NCBI RefSeq assembly: GCF_022627325.1
Contig: NZ_JAETZZ010000012.1
Coordinates: 62,001 to 126,000, forward strand
DNA length: 64,000 nucleotides
Direction of reading: 5' to 3'
Source of the DNA: Pseudomonas putida
Lineage (GTDB): Bacteria; Pseudomonadota; Gammaproteobacteria; Pseudomonadales; Pseudomonadaceae
Shown: positions 1 to 7,928 of the stretch, in pieces
How positions within the stretch are numbered: position 1 is the first letter of the stretch
How the letters are laid out: each line of letters starts with the position of its first letter
Translations under genes and position numbers: made by a program
The notes under the pieces: model-generated
Databases searched by the model: none
What the model was told of the DNA's origin: nothing
The model's input: the letters and a program-made list of their open reading frames with translations, nothing else

Positions 1-408
1 TGCGTTGCCGATCACCACCACGCTGCCCTCCAGGTAGGGCCGCCACAGTTCCAGGGCCACCGCCGAGCGGGTATTGCCGGCATCTTTGGCCAAGGCTGGG
101 ACACTCGGGTCGCGCAGGGTGCAGATCACGTTGTTGTCAGCGGGCAAGCGTGCACGGGTGATACCTTCGGCGACCATGTGCGCATCGCATAGGATCGGCG
201 CGCCGTTGGCCAGGGCCTCGCGCCCGGCGCGGCCTGCACCTTCGGAAAACTGCAGGCCGTCGATGGCCTCGACCATGCCGCAGGCATGGATCACACGAAC
301 GGCGAGTTTCTCAAGGTCCGCGGGGATCCGCTCGAGCCGGGCCTCCTCACGGATGATCCGGAAAGAATTGCGATAGATCTCCTGACCATCGCGGATGTAA
401 TCAATCAT
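1..408 (-). CDS. cobH: Precorrin-8X methylmutase CobH, 5' part only (window edge)
   Basis: The first 136 codons of a leftward gene are present; the rest lies outside the window. The protein opens MIDYIRDGQEIYRNSF and continues through an I-H-A-C-G-M segment and a D-A-H-M-V-A segment, both typical of CobH/CbiC, which moves a methyl group from C-11 to C-12 of precorrin-8X to give hydrogenobyrinate. It is a soluble enzyme of the aerobic cobalamin pathway. Its ATG at 406-408 lies inside the end of cobG (8-base overlap), so the two are translationally coupled. The name rests on family motifs and context. Confidence 0.9.
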   Translation of the reverse strand, partial: MIDYIRDGQEIYRNSFRIIREEARLERIPADLEKLAVRVIHACGMVEAIDGLQFSEGAGRAGREALANGAPILCDAHMVAEGITRARLPADNNVICTLRDPSVPALAKDAGNTRSAVALELWRPYLEGSVVVIGNA

Positions 409-1732
409 CAAGGTGCTCCGTCGGCAGGTCGAGCATGGCGCCTGCTTCGTTCAAGGTGAGGTTGGCGGCGCGCAGGGCGCCGAAGCCCGGCAGCCGCGCG
501 TCACGCAAATAGAGGTCATAGCGGCCCGGCGAGCGGGCCAGCAGCGTGGCCGGGGCGACATGGGCCACGGCGCAGGATCGGGGGCAACCCGACAGGTGCA
601 CACTGGCAGGCGCGCCCGCAGGCAACAGGGCGGCCAGGGCCACGGCATCGGCCTTGGTATCGCCGTGCGCCTTGGCGCAGCCGCTGGCGCCGGTGCAGGC
701 AACCAGGCGGGCCAGGGGCTCATGGCTGTGGCACAGCCAGCCAAGGGCCGAAAGCTCACGTTGCGCCGCAGCGATGCGCGTGCCAGCGATAGAGGTCAGC
801 ATCAGGCTTTGCCAGGGGCTCAGGCGCAGGCTGCCATCGCCGTGTTCACGGGCGATGCGCGCCGCACCGCGCAGCATGTCGGCGTTGAGCCTGCCAAGCG
901 GCGGGGCAATGCCCAGGGCCATGCCTTGCTGCTGCTGAACGGCGCCGAGCCATGAGCGGTGGCTCGCTGCGCGGCGCCACGCGAGCACGGCATCATCCCG
1001 GCGGATTTGCAGCCCCAGCCCCTCGATGAACCGCTCCACTGAGCAGTTTTCCAGCAACTGGCGCATGCGCGCCTGCTCCGGGCTGGCCAGATCGAGAAAG
1101 CGCTCAAGCACTGCACGCACCAATTCCAGCCCCTGCTCTACCGGCACCGCACCCAGCACCTGGCCGTCAGCCGGGCAGCCGGCCAGGCCGAACGCCAGCC
1201 AGGTGCGTTGTTCGAGCCGCAATGCGCAAAGCCATAGATCGTGTGGGTGCTCGAGCATCGCCAGGCCTTCGCCGCCGTCCAGTTGCAGGGCGAACTTGGC
1301 CGATAACTGATGAAAGCGCGGCGTGCCTTGCAGCAGGTCGAGGATGTGTTCGGCCAGGGGGCGAACATCCAGCACCATCGAGGGGTCATGCCCGGCCAAA
1401 GGGCTGAGCATCAGGTTGCGCACATCGTCACTGGCGGCATCGCGGGGGCCCAGGCCTGCTGCCAGCAGGCTTTCGATCAGGCCGGCGTGATCATCGCCAA
1501 TGCCACGGATCTGCAGATTGCCGCGGTTGGTCGCCTCGATCACGCCACCGGCGAAGCGCTCGGCAGCCGCCGCCACGGCATCGGCCTGATCGGCCAGCAA
1601 CAGCCCACCGGGCAGCTTGATCCGGCAGATCCCGCCATCCAGGGCGCTGACGATGCGCCACAACCCCGGGCAAGCCGAGGGACGGGGCGACACGGGTGGG
1701 GTATGGACCTGCTTCAAAGGGGCGTCCGGCAA
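401..1732 (-). CDS. cobG: Precorrin-3B synthase CobG
   Basis: 443 residues of the nitrite/sulfite reductase ferredoxin-like family. Near the C-terminus a C-x5-C (CTGASGC) and a later C-x3-C (GCPRSC) form the expected 4Fe-4S ligand set. CobG is the oxygen-dependent monooxygenase that makes precorrin-3B and marks the aerobic B12 route. The longest reading frame begins with TTG at 1730-1732 and no convincing Shine-Dalgarno is visible, so the exact start is uncertain; a slightly shorter product is possible. It is divergent from cobL across about 175 bases and overlaps cobH downstream. Confidence 0.9.
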   Translation of the reverse strand: MPDAPLKQVHTPPVSPRPSACPGLWRIVSALDGGICRIKLPGGLLLADQADAVAAAAERFAGGVIEATNRGNLQIRGIGDDHAGLIESLLAAGLGPRDAASDDVRNLMLSPLAGHDPSMVLDVRPLAEHILDLLQGTPRFHQLSAKFALQLDGGEGLAMLEHPHDLWLCALRLEQRTWLAFGLAGCPADGQVLGAVPVEQGLELVRAVLERFLDLASPEQARMRQLLENCSVERFIEGLGLQIRRDDAVLAWRRAASHRSWLGAVQQQQGMALGIAPPLGRLNADMLRGAARIAREHGDGSLRLSPWQSLMLTSIAGTRIAAAQRELSALGWLCHSHEPLARLVACTGASGCAKAHGDTKADAVALAALLPAGAPASVHLSGCPRSCAVAHVAPATLLARSPGRYDLYLRDARLPGFGALRAANLTLNEAGAMLDLPTEHLDD

Positions 1733-1907
1733 TCGCTGAAAATGCGCTTGAGTGTAGAAGGCGCGGTATTATGCCTGCTTTGTCCGGCGGCATGAAAAGC
1801 CGGTGGTCGAGCATCGCTGGCGATTGAACAGAAATTCATCACCGCGTCGCCCCCCTTTGCCGGCTGAGGGGGGCAACGCGCCCCCAAAAATGGCGGATCG
1901 GAAACAC

Positions 1908-3119
1908 ATGACACCCTGGCTGACAGTAATTGGCATCGGCGAAGACGGCTTCAGTGGGCTAGGCAAGCAAGCCCGGCGCGCCCTGCTCGGCGCTTCGCGG
2001 ATCATCGGCAGCCCACGTCAGCTGGCCCTGCTACCGCGCTGCGTGAGCGCCGCCCGAGAGGATTGGCCGAGCCCGTTCTCGCTCGCCCCGGTACTGGCCC
2101 GGCGCGGTGAGCAGGTGTGCGTGCTCGCCAGCGGTGACCCGATGTTCTACGGCGTCGGCGCCAGCCTGGCGCGGCAGGTGCCGGCCCAAGAGCTGCAGGT
2201 ACTGTCGATGCCCTCTTCCTGCGCCTTGGCCGCCGCCCGCCTTGGCTGGCCGCTGCAGGACGTGCAGGTGGTGTCAGTGGTCGCACGCCCCCTGGCCGCT
2301 CTCAACGCCCACCTTTACAGCGGGATGCGCCTGCTGGTGCTGAGCAACGACGGTGACAGCCCTGCAGCCATCGCCGCCCTGCTGCGCGAGCGCGGTTTCG
2401 GGCCGAGCCGCCTGCAGGTTTTCGAGCACCTCGGCGGCCCTGCCGAACGCCACCTGGCGGGCATCGCCGATGATTGGGCCCAGCCCCAGGTGGCCGCGCT
2501 GAACCTGGTTGCCATCGAGTGCCAGGCCACGGCCGACGCTCCGCGGCGCTCACCCACGGCCGGCCTGCCGGACGATGCGTTCCGGCACGACGGCCAGCTG
2601 ACCAAACGTGACGTACGCGCCATCACCCTGGCCCGCCTGGCCCCGCAGCCAGGCGAGTTGCTGTGGGACGTGGGCGCAGGCTGTGGCTCGATCGGCATCG
2701 AGTGGATGCGCGCCCACCCGGCCTGCCGAACACTGGCAATCGAAGCCGACGAGGGCCGCCAGGGCTTCATCGAGTACAACCGTGATGCCCTGGGTGTCCC
2801 CGGCCTGCAACTGGTGCGCGGCAAGGCACCGCAGGCCTTGGCCGAGCTGGAGCGCCCGGATGCGATCTTCATCGGCGGCGGCGTCACCCGGGAAGGCGTG
2901 CTGCCGTTGTGCTGGGAGCGGCTGCGCCCAGGGGGGCGATTGGTGGCCAATGCCGTGACACTGCAAAGCGAACTGGCACTGGCGCACTTTCGCCAACTGC
3001 ACGGCGGTGAACTGACGCGCATCCATGTCGCCCAGGCCCAGCCATTGGGCGCCTTCGACACTTGGCGCCAGGCATTGCCGATCACGTTGCTCGACGTGGT
3101 GAAGCCCCTCGATGCGTGA
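1908..3119 (+). CDS. cobL: Precorrin-6Y C5,15-methyltransferase (decarboxylating) CobL
   Basis: 403 residues from the ATG at 1908 (MTPWLTVIGIGEDG). It is a fusion of an N-terminal CbiE tetrapyrrole methyltransferase domain (about residues 1-205) and a C-terminal CbiT domain (about 215-400) with the SAM-binding segment WDVGAGCGSIGIEW. It methylates C-5 and C-15 of precorrin-6Y and decarboxylates the acetate side chain. The frame is open upstream to 1803, but that extension is unlike CobL and the VIGIGEDG motif belongs at the very N-terminus, so the internal ATG was chosen. It overlaps the start of cbiD by 8 bases. Confidence 0.93.
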   Translation: MTPWLTVIGIGEDGFSGLGKQARRALLGASRIIGSPRQLALLPRCVSAAREDWPSPFSLAPVLARRGEQVCVLASGDPMFYGVGASLARQVPAQELQVLSMPSSCALAAARLGWPLQDVQVVSVVARPLAALNAHLYSGMRLLVLSNDGDSPAAIAALLRERGFGPSRLQVFEHLGGPAERHLAGIADDWAQPQVAALNLVAIECQATADAPRRSPTAGLPDDAFRHDGQLTKRDVRAITLARLAPQPGELLWDVGAGCGSIGIEWMRAHPACRTLAIEADEGRQGFIEYNRDALGVPGLQLVRGKAPQALAELERPDAIFIGGGVTREGVLPLCWERLRPGGRLVANAVTLQSELALAHFRQLHGGELTRIHVAQAQPLGAFDTWRQALPITLLDVVKPLDA

Positions 3120-4206
3120 AGAAACCCGCGAACAACCGGCGCCACTGCGCAGCGGCCTGACCACCGGCAGCTGCGCCACGGCCACCAGCCTGGCGGCAGC
3201 GCGCCTGCTGTTGACCGGTGTGAGCGCTGACGCCGTGAGCATCACCCTGCCCAAGGGCAAGGTGGTACAGATGCGCCTGGAATTCTGCCGCCGCGAGGGC
3301 GAGCACGCCGAAGCTGGCACACTCAAGGACGCCGGCGACGACCCCGATGTCACCCATGGCGCGCTGCTCTACAGCCAAGTGCGTTTACAGCAAGCGCCGG
3401 GCATACGCTTTGTCGCTGGGGTGGGTGTCGGTACCGTCACCCGCCCCGGTCTGGTACTCGCCGTGGGCGAGCCGGCGATCAACCCGGTACCGCGGCGCAT
3501 GATCAGCGAACACCTGCAGCAACTGGCCAACGACTGCGCCTACCGCGGCGGCTTCGAAGTCACGGTCAACGTAGCGGGCGGCGAGCAGTTGGCGCTCAAG
3601 ACCATGAACCCGCGCCTGGGCATCCTCGGCGGGTTGTCGATTCTCGGTACCAGCGGCATCGTGCGGCCCTTCTCCTGCGCGGCCTACATCGCCTCCATCC
3701 ACCAGGGCATCGATGTCGCCCACACCAATGGCTATACCCATATCGCCGCCTGCACCGGCAATGCCAGCGAAGACACCATGCGCCGCGTGTACGGCCTGCC
3801 GGAAATTGCCTTGATCGAGATGGGCGACTTTGTCGGCGCGGTGCTCAAGCACCTGCGCAAGGTGCCGGTGCCACGCCTTTCACTGTGCGGTGGGTTTGGC
3901 AAGGTCAGCAAGCTGGCTGCCGGGCACATGGACCTGCACAGCCGCCACTCGAGCATCGACCTGCCGCAACTGGCCGGCTGGGCCGCAGACATCGGCGCCG
4001 ATGCCGACCTGCAGGCCGCGATCAGGGCAGCCAACACCAGCCAGCAAGCCTTGGCGCTGGCGCACGCCGCCGGCATAGCCTTGGGCGATGCGGTTTGCGA
4101 GCACGCCCTGGCGTTCGCCCGCAGCGTGGTGCCTGCACAGGTGCAGGTGGAAGTGTTCGCCATCGACCGCCAGGGCGGCATCGTCGGCAAGGCAGGTGTG
4201 CAATGA
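3112..4206 (+). CDS. cbiD: Cobalt-precorrin-5B C1-methyltransferase CbiD
   Basis: 364 residues opening with the family signature SGLTTGSCATATSLAAARL. CbiD removes the two-carbon fragment and methylates C-1, a step usually assigned to CobF in the aerobic pathway. Here it sits between cobL and cobK next to CobG, so this organism uses the anaerobic-type enzyme within an oxygen-dependent pathway, as is usual in Pseudomonas. It overlaps cobL by 8 bases and cobK by ATGA (4203-4206), which indicates one cobL-cbiD-cobK transcript. Confidence 0.93.
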   Translation: MREETREQPAPLRSGLTTGSCATATSLAAARLLLTGVSADAVSITLPKGKVVQMRLEFCRREGEHAEAGTLKDAGDDPDVTHGALLYSQVRLQQAPGIRFVAGVGVGTVTRPGLVLAVGEPAINPVPRRMISEHLQQLANDCAYRGGFEVTVNVAGGEQLALKTMNPRLGILGGLSILGTSGIVRPFSCAAYIASIHQGIDVAHTNGYTHIAACTGNASEDTMRRVYGLPEIALIEMGDFVGAVLKHLRKVPVPRLSLCGGFGKVSKLAAGHMDLHSRHSSIDLPQLAGWAADIGADADLQAAIRAANTSQQALALAHAAGIALGDAVCEHALAFARSVVPAQVQVEVFAIDRQGGIVGKAGVQ

Positions 4207-4925
4207 ACCGGCGCATCCTGCTGCTCGGCGGTGTCACCGAGGCACTGGCCATCGCCCGCCAGCTTGGGCCGCAGCATGTCTACAGCCTGGCTGGCATCGG
4301 CCGGGTGCCGGAAGGCCTGGCCTGCCAGGTGCGGGTCGGCGGCTATGGCGGGGCTGAAGGCCTGGCCGCCTACCTGCGCGAGGCGGGTATCACGTTGCTG
4401 ATAGACGCCACCCACCCCTACGCCGCGCAGATCAGCCGCAATGCCGCCGCCGCCGCACGCGCCGTGGGCATCCCGTGCTGGGCCTTGCGTCGCCCGGCAT
4501 GGCAGGCCCAGCCCGGTGACGACTGGCGCGAGGTGGAGGACTGGGCGGGGCTGATCCATGCACTCAAGCCATTCCGTCGGCCGTTGTTCACCTTGGGGCG
4601 CGAGCCGCTGCAGCATCTGGATGAGATTCCGCCAGAGCAGTTCTGGACCCTGAGGGCGTTACAGGCCTGCCCGGGTAACGATCGCTGCGAAGTGATCGGT
4701 GCGCGCGGGCCGTTTCACCTTGACGATGAGCGGACGCTGTTCGCCCGGCGCGCTATCGATGTGCTGGTCAGCAAGAACAGCGGCAGCGTTGCGACCGAGC
4801 CCAAGCTTGAGGTGGCGCGGGAACTTGGCATTCCGGTGCTCATCCTGAAACGCCCAGCGCTTCCACCCGTGGACCTGGAGCTGACGTCGGTCGCGCAGCT
4901 GCTTTCAACGCTGGATCTTGCGTAA
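4203..4925 (+). CDS. cobK: Precorrin-6A reductase CobK
   Basis: 240 residues from the ATG at 4203, which overlaps the cbiD stop. It begins NRRILLLGGVTEALAIARQL, a Rossmann-like nucleotide-binding start, and ends with the CobK/CbiJ signature region LVSKNSGSVATEPKLEVARE. It reduces precorrin-6A to dihydro-precorrin-6A with NADPH. The upstream extension of the frame lies inside cbiD and is out of character, so it was discarded. It is the last gene of the rightward cob cluster; a gap of about 110 bases follows. Confidence 0.92.
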   Translation: MNRRILLLGGVTEALAIARQLGPQHVYSLAGIGRVPEGLACQVRVGGYGGAEGLAAYLREAGITLLIDATHPYAAQISRNAAAAARAVGIPCWALRRPAWQAQPGDDWREVEDWAGLIHALKPFRRPLFTLGREPLQHLDEIPPEQFWTLRALQACPGNDRCEVIGARGPFHLDDERTLFARRAIDVLVSKNSGSVATEPKLEVARELGIPVLILKRPALPPVDLELTSVAQLLSTLDLA

Positions 4926-5034
4926 GTCGCTTCGAGTCCTACAACCGTTTCAGCGTTTTCCGCTGGCTGTCGAATGGCCATGGGCCGCTGCGCTGGCGTA
5001 AACTCGCCCCTCTCCCCCGGAAGGCGTCAACCAT

Positions 5035-5472
5035 ATGGAAATGCAATGGTGGATCTGGCTTGTCTTCGGCATCGCGCTGATCCTGCTCGAACTGATCCTG
5101 CCCACGTTCTTCATCATCTGGTTCGGCATCGGTGCCGTGCTGGTGTCACTCATCTCGCTCGCCGCCCCCACCCTGCAACTGGATATGCAGGTACTGGCGT
5201 GGGTGCTGTTCTCCTCGGTCACCACCGCACTCTGGTTCAAGCTGTTCCGGCGCAAGCAGCCGGATGTGCGCTGGACGGCCGACAGCGTGATCGGCGAAGT
5301 GGGGCTGCTGATCAGCAGCGTTTCGCAATTCCAGAAAGGCCGTGTGCGGTTTCAGAAACCGATACTGGGCAACGAGGAATGGGTCTGCGTCGCCGACAGC
5401 GATATCCCGTCAGGCGAGCGTGTACGTCTTGTCGCCATCGAAGGCAATACTGCCCGGGTCATCCGGGCCTAA
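5035..5472 (+). CDS. NfeD family membrane protein
   Basis: 145 residues with two or three N-terminal hydrophobic segments (about residues 5-75, including WWIWLVFGIALILLELI and IWFGIGAVLVSLISL) and a C-terminal OB-fold-like soluble domain (about 85-145). This is the short NfeD form (YbbK-type neighbour of QmcA). NfeD proteins pair with SPFH/stomatin proteins, and here an SPFH gene follows 24 bases later in the same direction. The pair is inferred to act in inner-membrane quality control. The start at 5035 follows a GGAAGG sequence by about ten bases. Confidence 0.88.
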   Translation: MEMQWWIWLVFGIALILLELILPTFFIIWFGIGAVLVSLISLAAPTLQLDMQVLAWVLFSSVTTALWFKLFRRKQPDVRWTADSVIGEVGLLISSVSQFQKGRVRFQKPILGNEEWVCVADSDIPSGERVRLVAIEGNTARVIRA

Positions 5473-5496
5473 CCGCACTAAAAGGAAGTTCACATC

Positions 5497-6351
5497 ATGA
5501 CCAGCCTCATCGTCGTCGGCACGCTCGCCGTTTTCGTCCTGATCACTGTCTTCAAGGGCGTACGCATCGTACCCCAGGGGGAGGAGTGGATCGTCGAGCG
5601 TCTGGGGCGCTACCACAGCACGCTCAAGCCTGGCCTGAACATCGTCATCCCGTTCATGGACGTGGTCGCCTACCGCCTGCCGACCAAGGACATCATCCTC
5701 GACGTGCAGGAGCAGGAAATCATCACCCGCGACAACGCGGTGATCGTTGCCAATGCCCTGTGTTTCGCCAAGGTGGTCGACCCGCAGAAAGCCTCCTATG
5801 GCGTGCAGAATTTCTCGTTCGCCGTCACCAGCCTGACCATGACATCGCTGCGCGCCATCGTCGGCGCCATGGACCTGGACGAAGCGCTGTCCAGCCGCGA
5901 GCAGATCAAGGCACGCCTGCGAGAGGCAATGTCCGAACAGACCGAAGACTGGGGTGTGACCGTCCGTTCGGTAGAAATCCAGGACATAAAGCCCTCGCAG
6001 AACATGCAACTGGCCATGGAGCGCCAGGCCGCGGCCGAACGTGAACGTAAAGCCGACGTGACCCGTGCTGAAGGTGCCAAGCAGGCCGCCATTCTCGAGG
6101 CCCAGGCGCGCCTGCAGTCGGCCAAGCTCGATGCCGAAGCGCAAATCAACCTTGCCGAGGCTTCGGCGAAGGCGATTTCGCTGGTCAAAGAGGCGGTGGG
6201 CACTGAGACGGTACCCGCCATGTACTTGCTGGGTGAGCGTTATGTCGGCGCCATGGAGAACCTGGCGAGCAGCAACAATGCAAAAGTGGTGGTGCTGCCG
6301 GCTGATTTGCAAGAGACCGTGCGTGGCTTGATGGGCCGTAACAAGGCTTGA
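5497..6351 (+). CDS. SPFH/stomatin-like membrane protein (QmcA/paraslipin type)
   Basis: 284 residues with one N-terminal membrane segment (about residues 3-20), then an SPFH/band-7 domain beginning VPQGEEWIVERLGRYHSTL, and a coiled, alanine/glutamate-rich C-terminal half (about 165-225). In E. coli the relative QmcA interacts with the FtsH protease complex. It is co-directional with the NfeD gene and separated from it by 24 bases with an AAGGAAG ribosome binding site. Stomatin subfamily naming is uncertain, so no symbol is given. Confidence 0.9.
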   Translation: MTSLIVVGTLAVFVLITVFKGVRIVPQGEEWIVERLGRYHSTLKPGLNIVIPFMDVVAYRLPTKDIILDVQEQEIITRDNAVIVANALCFAKVVDPQKASYGVQNFSFAVTSLTMTSLRAIVGAMDLDEALSSREQIKARLREAMSEQTEDWGVTVRSVEIQDIKPSQNMQLAMERQAAAERERKADVTRAEGAKQAAILEAQARLQSAKLDAEAQINLAEASAKAISLVKEAVGTETVPAMYLLGERYVGAMENLASSNNAKVVVLPADLQETVRGLMGRNKA

Positions 6352-6375
6352 TGGCTGGAGTAGCTTCATGGCCGG

Positions 6376-6399
6376 CGATGGGCTCCGCAGCAGCCCATC
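6376..6399 (+). terminator. Hairpin after the SPFH gene
   Basis: GATGGGCT (6377-6384) pairs with AGCCCATC (6392-6399) around a seven-base loop, 25 bases past the SPFH stop codon. There is no clear T-run, so it may act as a 3'-end stabilising or weak terminator hairpin. The left arm is preceded by GCCGGC, resembling a partial REP palindrome. Confidence 0.45.
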
Positions 6400-6488
6400 T
6401 ACCCGCCTGCGTCACTTCACCGCACCCCATCATTTTTACCTATACTGCGCCGTACAATACCCACCACGATTCCTGACCGGATCTCTCC

Positions 6489-6878
6489 ATGCCCCCACGT
6501 CGGCACATCGCCTGGATAGCCTGCCTCGCAGTGCTGTTCAACCTGCTGGCCATGCCGCTGTCCTCTGCCGCGCCCAAGGGCCCGGCAGAGCAGCTGCTGT
6601 GGGGGGCTTTCTGTTCCAGCGCGGTTGGTAAGGCCAAGGTAGACGTTCAGGCTCTGGCCAAGATCGACCTCGGCACGCAAAGCGACGATCACTCGAACAT
6701 GCAGCACTGCTGGTGCTGTTCGGGTGCCACGCCGTTGCTGGCCCTGCCAGGTTATCCGCCACAACTGCACAACCCACCCGCGTTGGCGGCTGCGCATGCG
6801 CCACCGCCGGCCGATTACCAAATGACGCCGCGCCAGCTCTGGCCCGCGCTCAATCCCCGCGCCTCTCCCCTGGTCTGA
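6489..6878 (+). CDS. DUF2946-type small secreted/membrane protein of the copper locus
   Basis: 129 residues with an N-terminal signal-like hydrophobic segment (about 8-28, IAWIACLAVLFNLLAMPLSSAA) and a mid-protein HCWCCSG cysteine cluster around residue 77, a plausible metal-binding site. This matches the general form of DUF2946 proteins, which are commonly found beside copper receptors and PCu(A)C chaperones in Pseudomonas. It is first of five co-directional metal genes. The precise function is not known; a role in periplasmic copper handling is inferred from neighbours. Confidence 0.75.
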   Translation: MPPRRHIAWIACLAVLFNLLAMPLSSAAPKGPAEQLLWGAFCSSAVGKAKVDVQALAKIDLGTQSDDHSNMQHCWCCSGATPLLALPGYPPQLHNPPALAAAHAPPPADYQMTPRQLWPALNPRASPLV

Positions 6879-6926
6879 GTTCATCACGCTGTCTACCTGA
6901 ACCTGAACAGAACGGAGACCTACACC

Positions 6927-7406
6927 ATGCTCAAGCAAGCTCTCATCGTGGCCGCACTGCTGCTGCCCGGCGCTTTCGCCAACGCCCATGAATACACGGT
7001 GGGCGAGCTGCATATCGCCCACCCCTGGTCGCTGCAACTGCCGCCGAACGCGCCCAATGTGGCGGCCTACTTCATCGTGCACAACAACAGCAAGGTCGAT
7101 GACCGCCTGCTCGGCGTAGACAGCCCTATCACCGCTGACGCACAGCTGCACGAACACGTGATGAGTGCCAACGGCGCAATGAAGATGCAGCAGGTGCCTG
7201 ATGTAGTGGTGCCAGCTGGCAAGGACGTGGTCTTCGCCCCCAGCGCCTACCATGTGATGCTGATGCAGCCCAAGGACCGCAGCCTGCTCAGCGACGGCAA
7301 GCGCTTCCCGCTGACCCTGCATTTCGAGAAGGCCGGTGACATCACGGTCGAGGTGGCCGTGCAGAAGCAGCCCCCGGCAGACCAGCCACACGAACACACG
7401 CACTGA
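6927..7406 (+). CDS. Periplasmic copper chaperone PCu(A)C
   Basis: 159 residues with a signal peptide ending near ANA-HEYTVG (about residue 20). It holds the spaced PCu(A)C ligands: a histidine followed by methionines (LHEHVMSANGAMKM) and, about twenty residues later, HVMLM. The family binds Cu(I) in the periplasm and delivers it to cytochrome oxidase or other acceptors. The tail is histidine-rich (PHEHTH), adding possible metal binding. It lies 48 bases after the first DUF2946 gene with an AACGGAGA ribosome binding site. Confidence 0.9.
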   Translation: MLKQALIVAALLLPGAFANAHEYTVGELHIAHPWSLQLPPNAPNVAAYFIVHNNSKVDDRLLGVDSPITADAQLHEHVMSANGAMKMQQVPDVVVPAGKDVVFAPSAYHVMLMQPKDRSLLSDGKRFPLTLHFEKAGDITVEVAVQKQPPADQPHEHTH

Positions 7407-7432
7407 CCCTTCGCTGACTGGCGCTCGCTTTC

Positions 7433-7864
7433 ATGAGCCTGCCACGCAACGGACACAGCCCTAGCACCGGCCCTGAACGCAGGCGCATCGGTGGCGGTTG
7501 GCTGAGCCTGTTCGCCATGTGGATGATCTTTATCGGCCCGCTGATCTCCCAGTCGATGCCGATGGATCATCACGCGGGCATGAGCATGCCGATGGGCATG
7601 GCGCTGTCCTCGGAGCACAGTCACGCCAGCAATTCGCATCACGGCCACGGCGACGATGGCCAACTGCATGTGATGTGGGAGAAATGCGGCTACTGCAGCC
7701 TGTTGTTCAACTGCCCTGCCTTGCCGCAAACCTTCAGCCCACTTGTTGCCGGGCACGCCCTGCCCGTCGCCCTCCTCCCTGCCGCCCCCCTCCAAGGCCA
7801 TGCCCGACAGGCCATATTTCCCGGTGCGCGCAGCCGCGCGCCACCGTCCTCGATCAGCGTCTGA
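7433..7864 (+). CDS. DUF2946 domain protein, second copy
   Basis: 143 residues with one hydrophobic segment (about residues 22-38), a Met/His-rich stretch (SMPMDHHAGMSMPMGM and SHHGHGDDGQLH), and the family-like motif W-x-K-C-G-Y-C near residue 85. The Met/His-rich segment strongly suggests binding of soft metals such as copper. Its position between PCu(A)C and the TonB copper receptor supports this. It resembles the first DUF2946 protein in plan but not closely in sequence. Function is unproven. Confidence 0.82.
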   Translation: MSLPRNGHSPSTGPERRRIGGGWLSLFAMWMIFIGPLISQSMPMDHHAGMSMPMGMALSSEHSHASNSHHGHGDDGQLHVMWEKCGYCSLLFNCPALPQTFSPLVAGHALPVALLPAAPLQGHARQAIFPGARSRAPPSSISV

Positions 7865-7928
7865 CCCCTGCTGCCGCACGGAGCCTGGAGGCTCCGCGCC
7901 CACCCATGACTGATCGACTGGAATCACT

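Noticed and set aside
1733..1907. Cobalamin riboswitch between cobG and cobL
   Set aside because: No B12-box core sequence could be found on either strand.
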